Source: Nocardia rhamnosiphila NBRC 108938 (lineage in GTDB: Bacteria > Actinomycetota > Actinomycetes > Mycobacteriales > Mycobacteriaceae). From it: 64,000 bases of DNA. The stretch covers positions 28,491-92,490 of the forward strand of contig NZ_JOAJ01000017.1 in NCBI RefSeq assembly GCF_000720425.1. Reading direction: 5' to 3'. This document shows, piece after piece, positions 55,182 through 64,000 of this stretch. A program made the position numbers and the translations under genes. The first letter of the stretch is position 1, and every line of letters begins with the position of its first letter. The notes under the pieces were generated by a model. The model was not told the DNA's origin and did no database searches. It saw only the letters and a program-made list of their open reading frames with translations.

Positions 55182-55454
55182 CCTGGTCGAGCGACCCTGA
55201 TTGGCTTCTGCCGCCGACCGTGCCGTACACTCGGGTTTCTGGGGTCACCAGCCGATGCGCGCTGCTCTGCAAGGCTGGTTCCAGGCGGGGTTTCCGACCA
55301 GTGGCCGTACCGGCTGAGTAGGCTCGGACCGACCGGTTGTACCGGCCTCGCCGACGGGGCCGGCACCTGCCGGGGCGGCGCGCGTGTTGTGTGACACCAG
55401 CGCCGACAACTGAATATCGCATGTGGCTGGACCACGACAGTCCGGTTCAGCCGA

Positions 55455-55527
<73 letters not shown>

Positions 55528-55559
55528 CCCTGGATAACGGCGACGAAGAGAGGATCGAC

Positions 55560-55961
55560 GTGACCGACGAGCGGGACACTCGCCGCGGCGGATATGGCGC
55601 CGACGACGGCGATGACACCGCCGCCGTGCAGCGGCCGAGCGGAAAGCGTTCCGCTCGCCGTAGCCGATCCGTCTCGTCCTCCGCATCCGATACCGGTTCG
55701 CTCGCGACCTTGGACCGGCCCGCCCGCAAGGGCGAGTCGAAACCCGGCCGCGGTGAACGCGAACGGTCACGCAATCCGTTCGTGCGTTTGTTCAAGTTCC
55801 TGCGTGAGGTGATCGCGGAACTGCGGAAGGTTATCTGGCCCAACCGGAAGCAGATGGTCACCTATACGACCGTTGTTCTGGTGTTCGTGATCTTCATGGT
55901 CGCGTTCATCAGCGGGTTGGATCTGGCGTTCATCAAGGGTGTCGACTGGTTGTTCGGTTAG
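55560..55961 (+). CDS. secE: Preprotein translocase subunit SecE
   Basis: 133 residues. A long, charged, disordered N-terminal part (~75 residues) precedes the conserved amphipathic helix FLREVIAELRKVIWPNRKQM and a single membrane helix (TTVVLVFVIFMVAFISGL). GTG 55560 behind GAGAGG. Part of SecYEG. The N-terminal extension is typical of actinobacteria. Confidence 0.95.
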   Translation: MTDERDTRRGGYGADDGDDTAAVQRPSGKRSARRSRSVSSSASDTGSLATLDRPARKGESKPGRGERERSRNPFVRLFKFLREVIAELRKVIWPNRKQMVTYTTVVLVFVIFMVAFISGLDLAFIKGVDWLFG

Positions 55962-55983
55962 CCAGGTGACACCGGCGCCGTGA

Positions 55984-56853
<870 letters not shown>

Positions 56854-56935
56854 GCGGCGCCTGTGTTTTCCCGGGGCCGTGGCCCCGGGTCGGAGCTTGC
56901 AGAGAGCAAGGAACACCACACCCTAGGAAAGAAAG

Positions 56936-57370
56936 ATGCCCCCCAAGAAGAAGAAGCTCGCCGGGATCATCAAGCTTCAGATCCAGGCCGGCGCCGCGAA
57001 CCCGGCTCCGCCGGTGGGTCCGGCGCTCGGTCAGCACGGCGTCAACATCATGGAGTTCTGCAAGGCGTACAACGCCGCGACCGAGTCGCAGCGTGGCAAC
57101 GTCATCCCGGTCGAGATCTCGGTGTACGAGGACCGGTCCTTCGACTTCAAGCTGAAGACCCCGCCGGCCGCGAAGCTGCTGCTGAAGGCCGCCGGTGTGC
57201 AGAAGGGTTCGCCCGAGCCGCATCGCAACAAGGTCGCCACGGTGACCATGGACCAGGTGCGCGAGATCGCGAAGACCAAGCAGGAAGATCTGAACGCCAA
57301 CGATATCGATCAGGCGGCCAAGATCATCGCGGGTACCGCGCGCTCGATGGGTATCACCGTCGAAGGCTGA
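56936..57370 (+). CDS. rplK: 50S ribosomal protein L11
   Basis: 144 residues: [30 protein letters not shown] and the C-terminal rRNA-binding domain with SMGITVEG. Part of the GTPase-associated centre. Full length. Confidence 0.97.
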
Positions 57371-57530
57371 GGCGATACTGCGATACCTCCGCCTTCGCTG
57401 CGGCCTCCGCGGTCATATGTGATCCGGCCGCACAAGGCGCAGTGCAGCTTCTCCAGCGCGATCCCGCATTCGGTGGGAGGGCCGGCCAGGCCCGATAACC
57501 ACAGCTGAACTACGACAAGGACAGAGAAAC

Positions 57531-58244
57531 ATGGCAAAACGAAGCAAGGCGTACCTCGCCGCCGCCGAGAAGGTCGACCGCAGCAAGCTCTACTCGCCGC
57601 TGGCGGCGACGCGGCTGGCCAAGGAGACCTCCACCACCAAGACGGACGCGACCGTCGAGGTCGCCATCCGGCTCGGCGTCGATCCCCGTAAGGCCGACCA
57701 GATGGTTCGCGGCACCGTGAACCTGCCGCACGGCACCGGTAAGACCGCCCGCGTCATCGTGTTCGCGGCCGGTGAGAAGGCCGCCGAGGCGGAAGCCGCG
57801 GGTGCCGACGCCGTGGGCGCCGAGGATCTGATCGAGCGGATCCAGGGCGGCTGGCTGGATTTCGACGCCGCGATCGCCACCCCTGACCAGATGGCCAAGG
57901 TCGGCCGTATCGCGCGTGTCCTGGGCCCGCGCGGTCTGATGCCGAACCCGAAGACCGGCACGGTCACCACCGATGTGACCAAAGCGGTCAACGACATCAA
58001 GGGCGGCAAGATCAACTTCCGGGTCGACAAGCAGGCCAACCTGCACATCGTCATCGGTAAGGCGTCGTTCGACGACAGCAAGCTGGTGGAGAACTACGGC
58101 GCCGCGCTGGACGAGATCCTGCGGGCCAAACCGTCGACCGCCAAGGGGCGCTACGTCAAGAAGGTGACGGTCTCGACGAACACCGGACCGGGCATCCCGG
58201 TGGACCCGAACCGCACCCGTAACCTCTTGGAAGAGGACGCGTAA
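57531..58244 (+). CDS. rplA: 50S ribosomal protein L1
   Basis: 237 residues: [37 protein letters not shown] and the second domain all present. Forms the L1 stalk and, in many bacteria, represses the rplK-rplA mRNA. The 160 nt before it hold no gene. Confidence 0.97.
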   Translation: MAKRSKAYLAAAEKVDRSKLYSPLAATRLAKETSTTKTDATVEVAIRLGVDPRKADQMVRGTVNLPHGTGKTARVIVFAAGEKAAEAEAAGADAVGAEDLIERIQGGWLDFDAAIATPDQMAKVGRIARVLGPRGLMPNPKTGTVTTDVTKAVNDIKGGKINFRVDKQANLHIVIGKASFDDSKLVENYGAALDEILRAKPSTAKGRYVKKVTVSTNTGPGIPVDPNRTRNLLEEDA

Positions 58245-58264
58245 GCGCTGTTCCGAACACGAAC

Positions 58265-58308
58265 CGCGAAACGGCGGGAGCGTCATCCGACGCTCCCGCC
58301 GTTTCGCG
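58265..58308 (+). terminator. Long perfect terminator hairpin after rplA
   Basis: A perfect 20-bp stem (CGCGAAACGGCGGGAGCGTC with its complement) around ATCC, 21 nt after the rplA stop. There is no T tract. Confidence 0.75.
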
Positions 58309-58381
58309 TATCGGAATGCTTCCGGATACGGCACGTGGCGCCGGAGGACTATTTTCGTGCGGCCGGTGGTTGCCGCATTGC

Positions 58382-58945
58382 GTGACGGTGGTTTTGCTGA
58401 TTTCCGGGAGCACACGCGCCGGGTCGACCAATACGGCCGCGCTGCGCACAGTGCAGGCGGTGGCCCCGGACGGGATCGAGGCGCGCTGGTACGGCGGACC
58501 GGCCGAATTGCCCGCCTTCGTCCCCGAGGCCCCCGAACCCGCCCCTCCCGCGGTGCTGCGGTTACGACAGCAATTGGCGGCCGCGGACGCGGTGCTGTTC
58601 TGCACCCCGGAGTACGCGGGCACACTGCCGGGCAGCTTGAAGAACCTGCTGGACTGGACCGTGGGTACGGGCGATCTCTACGGGAAGCCGGCCGCCTGGC
58701 TCACCGTCGCGGCGCCCGGACGTGGTGACGGAGCCACGGCGACGCTGGCGAGTGTGCTCGGCTACGTCGGTGCCGATGTGGACGAAGGCAGCTGCGCTCG
58801 CCTGCCCCTGTCGCGCACGGATATCGGGGGCGACGGGCTGGTCGTCTCGCCGGAATTCCGGGCCGGTGCAGCCGAGGTCCTGCGCCGGCTCGGCACGCGC
58901 CGGCGCCGCTCCGATACCGATCGGCTCGGCGGCGATATCCGCTAG
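58382..58945 (+). CDS. NADPH-dependent FMN reductase-like protein
   Basis: 187 residues from GTG 58382. Flavodoxin-like: phosphate loop LLISGSTRAGSTNTAAL and FMN-site CTPEYAGTLPGSLKNLLDW. Likely a quinone or flavin reductase. It lies between rplA and rplJ, where mycobacteria carry other genes, so it is a lineage-specific insertion into the ribosomal cluster. Confidence 0.85.
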   Translation: MTVVLLISGSTRAGSTNTAALRTVQAVAPDGIEARWYGGPAELPAFVPEAPEPAPPAVLRLRQQLAAADAVLFCTPEYAGTLPGSLKNLLDWTVGTGDLYGKPAAWLTVAAPGRGDGATATLASVLGYVGADVDEGSCARLPLSRTDIGGDGLVVSPEFRAGAAEVLRRLGTRRRRSDTDRLGGDIR

Positions 58946-59039
58946 GGGCGGGACCCGGCGCCGGCCGGTCAAGCCGCCTATCGCGACCGTTTTGCCAGAT
59001 GAGGCAGTGTCCGGCTATGCTCGATCAGGTTGTCGACCA

Positions 59040-59229
59040 GTTCGGCACCACCAATCCGTTCTACCGAAGACCGTAGGTCGCCGATTTCGTATGGAATCGG
59101 TCGAAGGTCCGGCGAGAGTGCCGGCGGCCCACGCAGGGAGAGCCGAGGCTGGAGAATGCGCACGCACAGCCGTGCCGATATTTTCTTTCGCGCCCCGGGA
59201 CGCTCTGCGTTCGGGGCGCTTGTTCTTTT
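59040..59229 (+). ncRNA. Ribosomal L10 leader with attenuator
   Basis: Untranslated region before rplJ with the look of the L10/L12-binding leader: CCGTAGGTCG (59071-59080), stem CCGATTTC/GGAATCGG (59081-59100), CCGGC/GCCGG, then GCCCACGCAGGGAGAG. An intrinsic terminator follows (59190-59229). L10 binding should favour termination, matching rplJL output to need. Boundaries are approximate. Confidence 0.65.
59190..59229 (+). terminator. Attenuator terminator in rplJ leader
   Basis: GCGCCCCGGGACGC pairs with GCGTTCGGGGCGC around TCT, followed by TTGTTCTTTT. It lies inside the leader 57 nt upstream of rplJ, so it must be read through for expression. Confidence 0.75.
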
Positions 59230-59285
59230 GCCGGCCCCTGATTCGGTAGGGCATATCCATACCGACATCAGAGAGGAGGCGAAGT

Positions 59286-59825
59286 ATGGCGAAACCCGAA
59301 AAGGTTGCCGCGGTCGCGGAGATCGCCGAGCAGTTCAAGGGCTCGACGGCCGCAGTTGTCACGGAATACCGTGGCCTGTCCGTCGGTGCGCTCACCGAAC
59401 TGCGTCGTGCGCTCGGTGCCGACGCCACGTACTCCGTCGCCAAGAACACCCTGGTGAAGCGCGCTGCGGCCGAGGCCGGCGTGGAGGGTCTGGACGATCT
59501 GTTCGTCGGACCCACCGCGATCGCGTTCATCTCCGGTGAGCCGGTCGACGCCGCCAAGGCGCTGAAGACCTTCGCGAAGGATCACAAGGCGCTCGTCATC
59601 AAGGGCGGCTACATGGACGGCGCTCCGCTGTCCGTGTCCGAGGTCGAGCGGATCGCCGATCTGGAGTCCCGCGAGGTCCTGCTGGCCAAGCTGGCCGGTG
59701 CCATGAAGGGCAACCTGGCCAAGGCCGCCGGTCTGTTCAACGCTCCCGCCTCGCAGGTGGCCCGCCTGGCCGCCGCGCTGCAGGAGAAGAAGCAGGCCGA
59801 CGGCGGCGAAGCCGCCGCAGAGTAA
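59286..59825 (+). CDS. rplJ: 50S ribosomal protein L10
   Basis: 179 residues: [21 protein letters not shown] and the C-terminal helix that holds L7/L12 dimers ([13 protein letters not shown]). ATG 59286 with GAGGAGG upstream. Autoregulates through the leader. Confidence 0.97.
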   Translation: MAKPEKVAAVAEIAEQFKGSTAAVVTEYRGLSVGALTELRRALGADATYSVAKNTLVKRAAAEAGVEGLDDLFVGPTAIAFISGEPVDAAKALKTFAKDHKALVIKGGYMDGAPLSVSEVERIADLESREVLLAKLAGAMKGNLAKAAGLFNAPASQVARLAAALQEKKQADGGEAAAE

Positions 59826-59919
59826 CAGCCGGAGACTCCGCTGACGCTCGCGTCCCCATTCGCGGAACGGTCGACTCCGGCTCGCCCGCGCAGACATTCA
59901 CTATCGAAAGGAAATATCA

Positions 59920-60300
59920 ATGGCCAACGTTGATGAGCTGCTCGAAACCTTCGGCAACATGACCCTGCTGGAGCTCTCCGACTTCGTGAAGAAGTTCGAA
60001 GAGAAGTTCGAGGTCACCGCTGCTGCTCCGGTCGCCGTCGCCGCCGCCGGTGCCGCCCCGGCCGCCGCCGAGGCCGCCGAGGAGCAGGACGAGTTCGACG
60101 TCATCCTCGAGGGTGCCGGCGACAAGAAGATCCAGGTCATCAAGGTGGTCCGCGAGATCGTCTCCGGCCTGGGCCTGAAGGAGGCCAAGGACCTCGTCGA
60201 GGGCGCGCCGAAGCCGATCCTGGAGAAGGTCGCCAAGGAAGCCGCCGAGGCCGCCAAGGAGAAGCTGGAAGGCGCCGGCGCCAAGGTTTCGGTCAAGTAA
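59920..60300 (+). CDS. rplL: 50S ribosomal protein L7/L12
   Basis: 126 residues: N-terminal dimer helix ([22 protein letters not shown]), Ala-rich hinge, and C-terminal factor-binding domain ([20 protein letters not shown]). Full length with a GAAAGG RBS. Confidence 0.97.
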   Translation: MANVDELLETFGNMTLLELSDFVKKFEEKFEVTAAAPVAVAAAGAAPAAAEAAEEQDEFDVILEGAGDKKIQVIKVVREIVSGLGLKEAKDLVEGAPKPILEKVAKEAAEAAKEKLEGAGAKVSVK

Positions 60301-60321
60301 TACCGACCGGCACTGCCGGAA

Positions 60322-60358
60322 ACGGGCGGTTCCCCACGGGGGACCGCCCGTTTTCTTC
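60322..60358 (+). terminator. Intrinsic terminator after rplL
   Basis: ACGGGCGGTTCCCC pairs with GGGGGACCGCCCGT, followed by TTTTCTTC. A strong terminator of the rplJL unit. Confidence 0.85.
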
Positions 60359-60559
60359 ATATGACGACCGATTTTCTCGTGCGCTGGTTAACGGCGGTTC
60401 TGCGGTATCGAACTCGGCAACCGTGGTTACTCTTCGGTCAGGTCGGGTGTGCTATGGGCGTGCCATGGGTTACAGTGACCGGACTCGCTGTGACGTGACG
60501 CACCGCTTCCGGGTCTGTGGTGCAAAGCGGGTAGCTCGCTGAGAAATGTGGAGGTTGGC

Positions 60560-61642
60560 GTGGGCGTCGAGGTCAGGACCGAGAGTGTAACCAAGTCGTT
60601 CGGTTCACAGCGGATTTGGCAGGACGTTTCTATTACCCTGCCTGCCGGTGAGGTCAGCGCGCTGCTGGGCCCGTCGGGTACCGGTAAGTCCGTATTCTTG
60701 AAGTCGCTGATCGGCCTGCTCCGGCCCGAGCGCGGCTCCATCTTCATCGGTGGTACCGATATCACCACCTGTTCCAACAAGGAGCTCTACGAGATCCGGA
60801 AGCTCTTCGGCGTGCTGTTCCAGGACGGCGCACTGTTCGGCTCGATGAACCTCTTCGACAATGTCGCGTTCCCGCTGCGCGAGCACACGAAGAAATCCGA
60901 GTCCGAGATCCGTAAGATCGTCATGGAGAAGCTCGAGCTCACCGGTCTGCTCGGCGCCGAGGGCAAGCTGCCCGGCGAGATCTCCGGCGGTATGCGCAAA
61001 CGAGCCGGGCTGGCCCGGGCGCTGGTGCTCGACCCGCAGATCATCCTGGTCGACGAGCCCGACTCCGGTCTGGACCCGGTGCGCACCTCGTATCTGAGCC
61101 AGCTGCTCATCGATATCAACGCCCAGATCGATGCCACGATCCTCATCGTGACCCACAACATCAACCTGGCCCGTACCGTGCCGGACAATATCGGCATGCT
61201 GTTCCGCCGGCAGCTGGTCATGTTCGGCCCGCGCGAGGTGCTGCTCACCAGCGAGGAGCCGGTGGTCAAACAGTTCCTCAACGGGCGCATGATCGGCCCC
61301 ATCGGTATGTCCGAGGAAAAGGACGAGGCCCAGATGGCGCGCGAGCAGGCGATGGTGGACGCCGGCCATCACCACGGTGGTGCCGAAGAGGTCGACGGCA
61401 TCATCCCGCAGATGAAGGCCCAGCCGGGCATGCCGGTGCGTCAGGCGGTGGAGCGCCGCAAGAACCGGGTACGTGAGATCATGCACACCCTGCCGCACGC
61501 CGCGCAGGTGGCCATCCGCGAGTCGCTCGATCAGAACGACGAGACGATGGTCATGTCCTACAACTCGGGACAGCGCGCCGGTGACCGCGGTAACGATTTC
61601 CCCGGGTCGGATTACGACACCGCGCAGTACCCCAAGGTGTAA
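60560..61642 (+). CDS. mceG: Mce transporter ATPase MceG (Mkl)
   Basis: 360 residues. ABC ATPase: Walker A GPSGTGKSVF near residue 37, signature ISGGMRKRAGLARAL, Walker B IILVDEPDSGLDP, and the MlaF/MceG-type Q-loop (FQDGALFGSMN). A ~115-residue C-terminal extension is typical of MceG, which energises Mce lipid and sterol importers through YrbE permeases. No mce operon lies in the window. GTG 60560 with GGAGG is chosen; GTG 60548 lies within that RBS. Confidence 0.92.
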   Translation: MGVEVRTESVTKSFGSQRIWQDVSITLPAGEVSALLGPSGTGKSVFLKSLIGLLRPERGSIFIGGTDITTCSNKELYEIRKLFGVLFQDGALFGSMNLFDNVAFPLREHTKKSESEIRKIVMEKLELTGLLGAEGKLPGEISGGMRKRAGLARALVLDPQIILVDEPDSGLDPVRTSYLSQLLIDINAQIDATILIVTHNINLARTVPDNIGMLFRRQLVMFGPREVLLTSEEPVVKQFLNGRMIGPIGMSEEKDEAQMAREQAMVDAGHHHGGAEEVDGIIPQMKAQPGMPVRQAVERRKNRVREIMHTLPHAAQVAIRESLDQNDETMVMSYNSGQRAGDRGNDFPGSDYDTAQYPKV

Positions 61643-61661
61643 AAAAGCCTGTTTCGGAAAG

Positions 61662-61691
61662 CAGCGCGTCGGGTTCGTACCCGGCGCGCTG
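61662..61691 (+). terminator. Candidate terminator after mceG
   Basis: CAGCGCG.CGGGT pairs with ACCCG.CGCGCTG around TCGT (one T-G pair), followed by TTTCG. It lies 20 nt after the stop. Confidence 0.55.
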
Positions 61692-61996
61692 TTTCGTGTC
61701 CGGGGTGCGGGTTCCGGAGCCCTTCCGGCCGCCGTATCCGGCCGGAACAGGGCAGATGCGGCGGGGCGTTACTGATCTTGTTGTGCGGTCGGCGATCCGC
61801 AGGAAGCCAGGTCGGCACGGGCACTTGACGAGTTTCGCCGGACCAGTCACGCTATTGGAGGCGGCTTCGGCCGCCGTCGGTAGTGGACGACCGCCAGCGC
61901 CGAATTCGTTGTCGGAGGCTCCGCCCGTGGACCGGAACGCAGCCAGCGGAACCGGCCCGGCGCGTCAGCCACGCAACGCTTCGCCGGGGTGGTACT

Positions 61997-62026
61997 TTGA
62001 CACCTCCGTATAGGTAGGTGTAGGTT
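61997..62026 (+). promoter_or_regulatory. Candidate rpoB promoter
   Basis: TTGACA (61997-62002), 18 bp, TAGGTT (62021-62026), giving a 5' UTR of about 190 nt. The rest of the 576-nt gap between mceG and rpoB holds no gene that I can support. Confidence 0.55.
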
Positions 62027-62218
62027 TGGACGTTGCGCTGGCTGCCTCCTGTCCATTCCTTGATCGCACTACGAAAGTCCCACCCTTCCGGTGTTGCTTC
62101 CGTTGTTTGCTGTTCGAGTCTCGTTCGGGTTGTGACCAGCGAGAATCCCAAAATGTAGCAGACAAGCGACGGTCGCGGACCACCACGCGACGCGCGTGAG
62201 GTGCTGGAAGGACGCATC

Positions 62219-64000
62219 TTGGCAGTCTCCACCCAGACAAGCGCCAATACGAAGCTGGGAGTTTCCGGGGGTATTCCCGGGGCTCCGTTGCGGGTGTCTT
62301 TCGCGAAGATCCGGGAGCCGCTGGAGGTGCCCGGACTTCTCGATCTACAAACGGAATCTTTCGCCTGGTTGGTCGGCACGCCGGATTGGCGTGAGCGGGC
62401 TGCCGCTCGCGGTGACGGCGGGCTGGTCGGCGGGCTGGAGGAGGTGCTCGAGGAGCTCTCGCCGATCGAGGACTTCTCCGGCTCCATGTCCCTGTCCTTC
62501 TCCGATCCTCGGTTCGAAGAGGTCAAGGCCTCGATCGACGAGTGCAAAGACAAGGACATGACCTACGCGGCGCCGCTGTTCGTCACCGCGGAGTTCATCA
62601 ACAACAACACCGGTGAGATCAAGAGCCAGACGGTTTTCATGGGTGATCGTGTCGTGGTCTCCCAGCTGGTGCGTTCGCCGGGTGTCTACTTCGATCATTC
62701 CGTCGACAAGAGCACCGAGAAGGACCTGCACAGCGTGCGGGTCATCCCGAGCCGTGGCGCGTGGCTGGAATTCGATGTCGACAAGCGCGACACCGTCGGG
62801 GTGCGGATCGACCGCAAGCGGCGTCAGCCGGTGACCGTGCTGCTCAAGGCCCTCGGCTGGACCACCGAGGAGATCACCGAGCGTTTCGGGTTCTCCGAGA
62901 TCATGATGTCCACCCTGGAGAAGGACAATACGGCCGGCCAGGACGAGGCGCTGCTCGATATCTATCGCAAGCTACGCCCGGGCGAACCGCCCACCAAGGA
63001 GTCCGCGCAGACCCTGCTGGAGAACCTGTTCTTCAAGGAGAAGCGTTACGACCTCGCGCGTGTCGGTCGCTACAAGATCAACAAGAAGCTCGGCCTGCAC
63101 CCGGGTGAGGCCATCGACGGGTCCGTGCTGACCCGCGAGGACATCGTCTCGACCATCGAGTACCTGGTGCGCCTGCACGCCGGCGACCGGACGATGACCG
63201 CCCCCGGCGGTGTCGAGGTCCCGGTCGATGTGGACGATATCGACCACTTCGGCAACCGGCGTCTCCGTACCGTGGGCGAACTCATCCAGAACCAGATCCG
63301 GGTCGGCCTGTCCCGGATGGAGCGCGTGGTCCGCGAGCGGATGACCACCCAGGACGTCGAGGCCATCACGCCGCAGACCCTGATCAACATCCGCCCCGTC
63401 GTGGCCGCGATCAAGGAGTTCTTCGGAACCTCCCAGCTCTCGCAGTTCATGGACCAGAACAACCCGCTCTCGGGTCTGACCCACAAGCGCCGCCTCTCGG
63501 CGCTGGGCCCCGGCGGTCTGTCCCGTGAGCGCGCGGGCCTCGAGGTCCGCGACGTGCACCCCTCGCACTACGGCCGCATGTGTCCGATCGAGACCCCGGA
63601 AGGCCCGAACATCGGCCTGATCGGTTCGCTGTCGGTGTACGCGCGGGTCAATCCGTTCGGTTTCATCGAGACGCCGTACCGCAAGGTGGAGAACGGCCGC
63701 GTCACCGACGAGGTCAAGTACCTGACGGCCGACGAAGAGGACCGGCACGTCCGGGCCCAGGCCAACTCCGCGGTCGACGCCGACGGCAATTTCATCGAGG
63801 ACCGGGTGCTGTGCCGCCGCGGTAATGAGGAAATGGAATTCGTCGACGCCACCGAGGTCGACTACATGGATGTGTCGCCGCGGCAGATGGTGTCGGTCGC
63901 CACGGCGATGATTCCCTTCCTCGAGCATGATGACGCCAACCGTGCCTTGATGGGTGCGAATATGCAGCGTCAGGCGGTGCCGTTGATCCGTTCCGAGGCG
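62219..64000 (+). CDS. rpoB: RNA polymerase beta subunit (5' part)
   Basis: The first 594 codons; the gene continues past the window. TTG 62219 with GGAAGGA upstream, and mycobacterial rpoB also begins with TTG. Recognisable segments: [19 protein letters not shown], the fork and rifampicin pocket [20 protein letters not shown] (63425-63484) followed by [12 protein letters not shown], and [17 protein letters not shown]. Rifampicin-contact residues D412, H422 and S427 (window numbering) are the sensitive forms. Confidence 0.97.
   Translation, partial: MAVSTQTSANTKLGVSGGIPGAPLRVSFAKIREPLEVPGLLDLQTESFAWLVGTPDWRERAAARGDGGLVGGLEEVLEELSPIEDFSGSMSLSFSDPRFEEVKASIDECKDKDMTYAAPLFVTAEFINNNTGEIKSQTVFMGDRVVVSQLVRSPGVYFDHSVDKSTEKDLHSVRVIPSRGAWLEFDVDKRDTVGVRIDRKRRQPVTVLLKALGWTTEEITERFGFSEIMMSTLEKDNTAGQDEALLDIYRKLRPGEPPTKESAQTLLENLFFKEKRYDLARVGRYKINKKLGLHPGEAIDGSVLTREDIVSTIEYLVRLHAGDRTMTAPGGVEVPVDVDDIDHFGNRRLRTVGELIQNQIRVGLSRMERVVRERMTTQDVEAITPQTLINIRPVVAAIKEFFGTSQLSQFMDQNNPLSGLTHKRRLSALGPGGLSRERAGLEVRDVHPSHYGRMCPIETPEGPNIGLIGSLSVYARVNPFGFIETPYRKVENGRVTDEVKYLTADEEDRHVRAQANSAVDADGNFIEDRVLCRRGNEEMEFVDATEVDYMDVSPRQMVSVATAMIPFLEHDDANRALMGANMQRQAVPLIRSEA

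Noticed and set aside
61643-62218. Minus-strand open frames upstream of rpoB
   Set aside because: No RBS or domain; they cross the rpoB promoter and the mceG terminator and share no feature of the neighbouring genes.

Overview
The window reads as a chromosomal segment of a Nocardia-like member of the Mycobacteriales. It is very GC-rich, uses many GTG and TTG starts, and follows the gene order known from Mycobacterium tuberculosis Rv0501 to Rv0667 with deletions and insertions. The fused hadA-hadB gene, with no hadC next to it, fits Nocardia better than Mycobacterium. Assignments come from motif recognition and gene order only; no database search was run.

Layout. 1-3003: end of an NAD-dependent epimerase, an acyltransferase, a SerB1-like HAD phosphatase and a glutaredoxin-like protein. 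3050-8345: rex-hemA-hemC-hemD, with every junction a 4-nt start/stop overlap, behind a near-consensus Rex operator. 9044-18978: hemB, small membrane proteins, hemL, a histidine phosphatase and the System II cytochrome c maturation genes (TlpA-like thioredoxin, ccdA, resB, ccsB). 19146-25222: small proteins, a BldC-like regulator, a Cds1-like PLP enzyme and a large AfsR/SARP regulator. 25245-29768: drrAB-type ABC exporter, a symmetric operator/promoter, a TnpB element, an HTH/Clp-N pair and a holin-fold membrane protein. 29773-38353: menA, menE, menB and menD mixed with small genes. 38367-44388: TetR/aldo-keto reductase pair and a giant nitrate reductase-flavoprotein fusion. 44512-52898: menG, mgtA, a DUF3592 protein, menJ, a polyprenyl diphosphate synthase, htpX and yajQ. 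53096-64000: tRNA-Tyr, Thr, Met and Trp, rpmG, fused hadAB, secE-nusG-rplK-rplA, an rplJ leader with rplJ-rplL, mceG, and the first 594 codons of rpoB.

Much of the region serves respiration: redox-sensed haem synthesis, cytochrome c assembly, and menaquinone synthesis with side-chain synthesis (grcC1-like), methylation (menG) and saturation (menJ). The right end is translation, transcription, mycolate dehydration and Mce-transport ATPase.

Two signals are not explained by ordinary genes. The first is a dispersed repeat of about 220 bp (8361-8580, 33159-33330, 51186-51407, plus a half copy at 8586-8679). It folds into a long hairpin whose stems keep pairing although their sequence changes between copies. 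The second is a core of about 42 nt found at the 5' ends of two unrelated genes (14390-14529 and 44309-44373). It is enclosed by perfect 12-13 bp stems of unrelated sequence, and one stem contains a candidate start codon. These are the best candidates for something undescribed.
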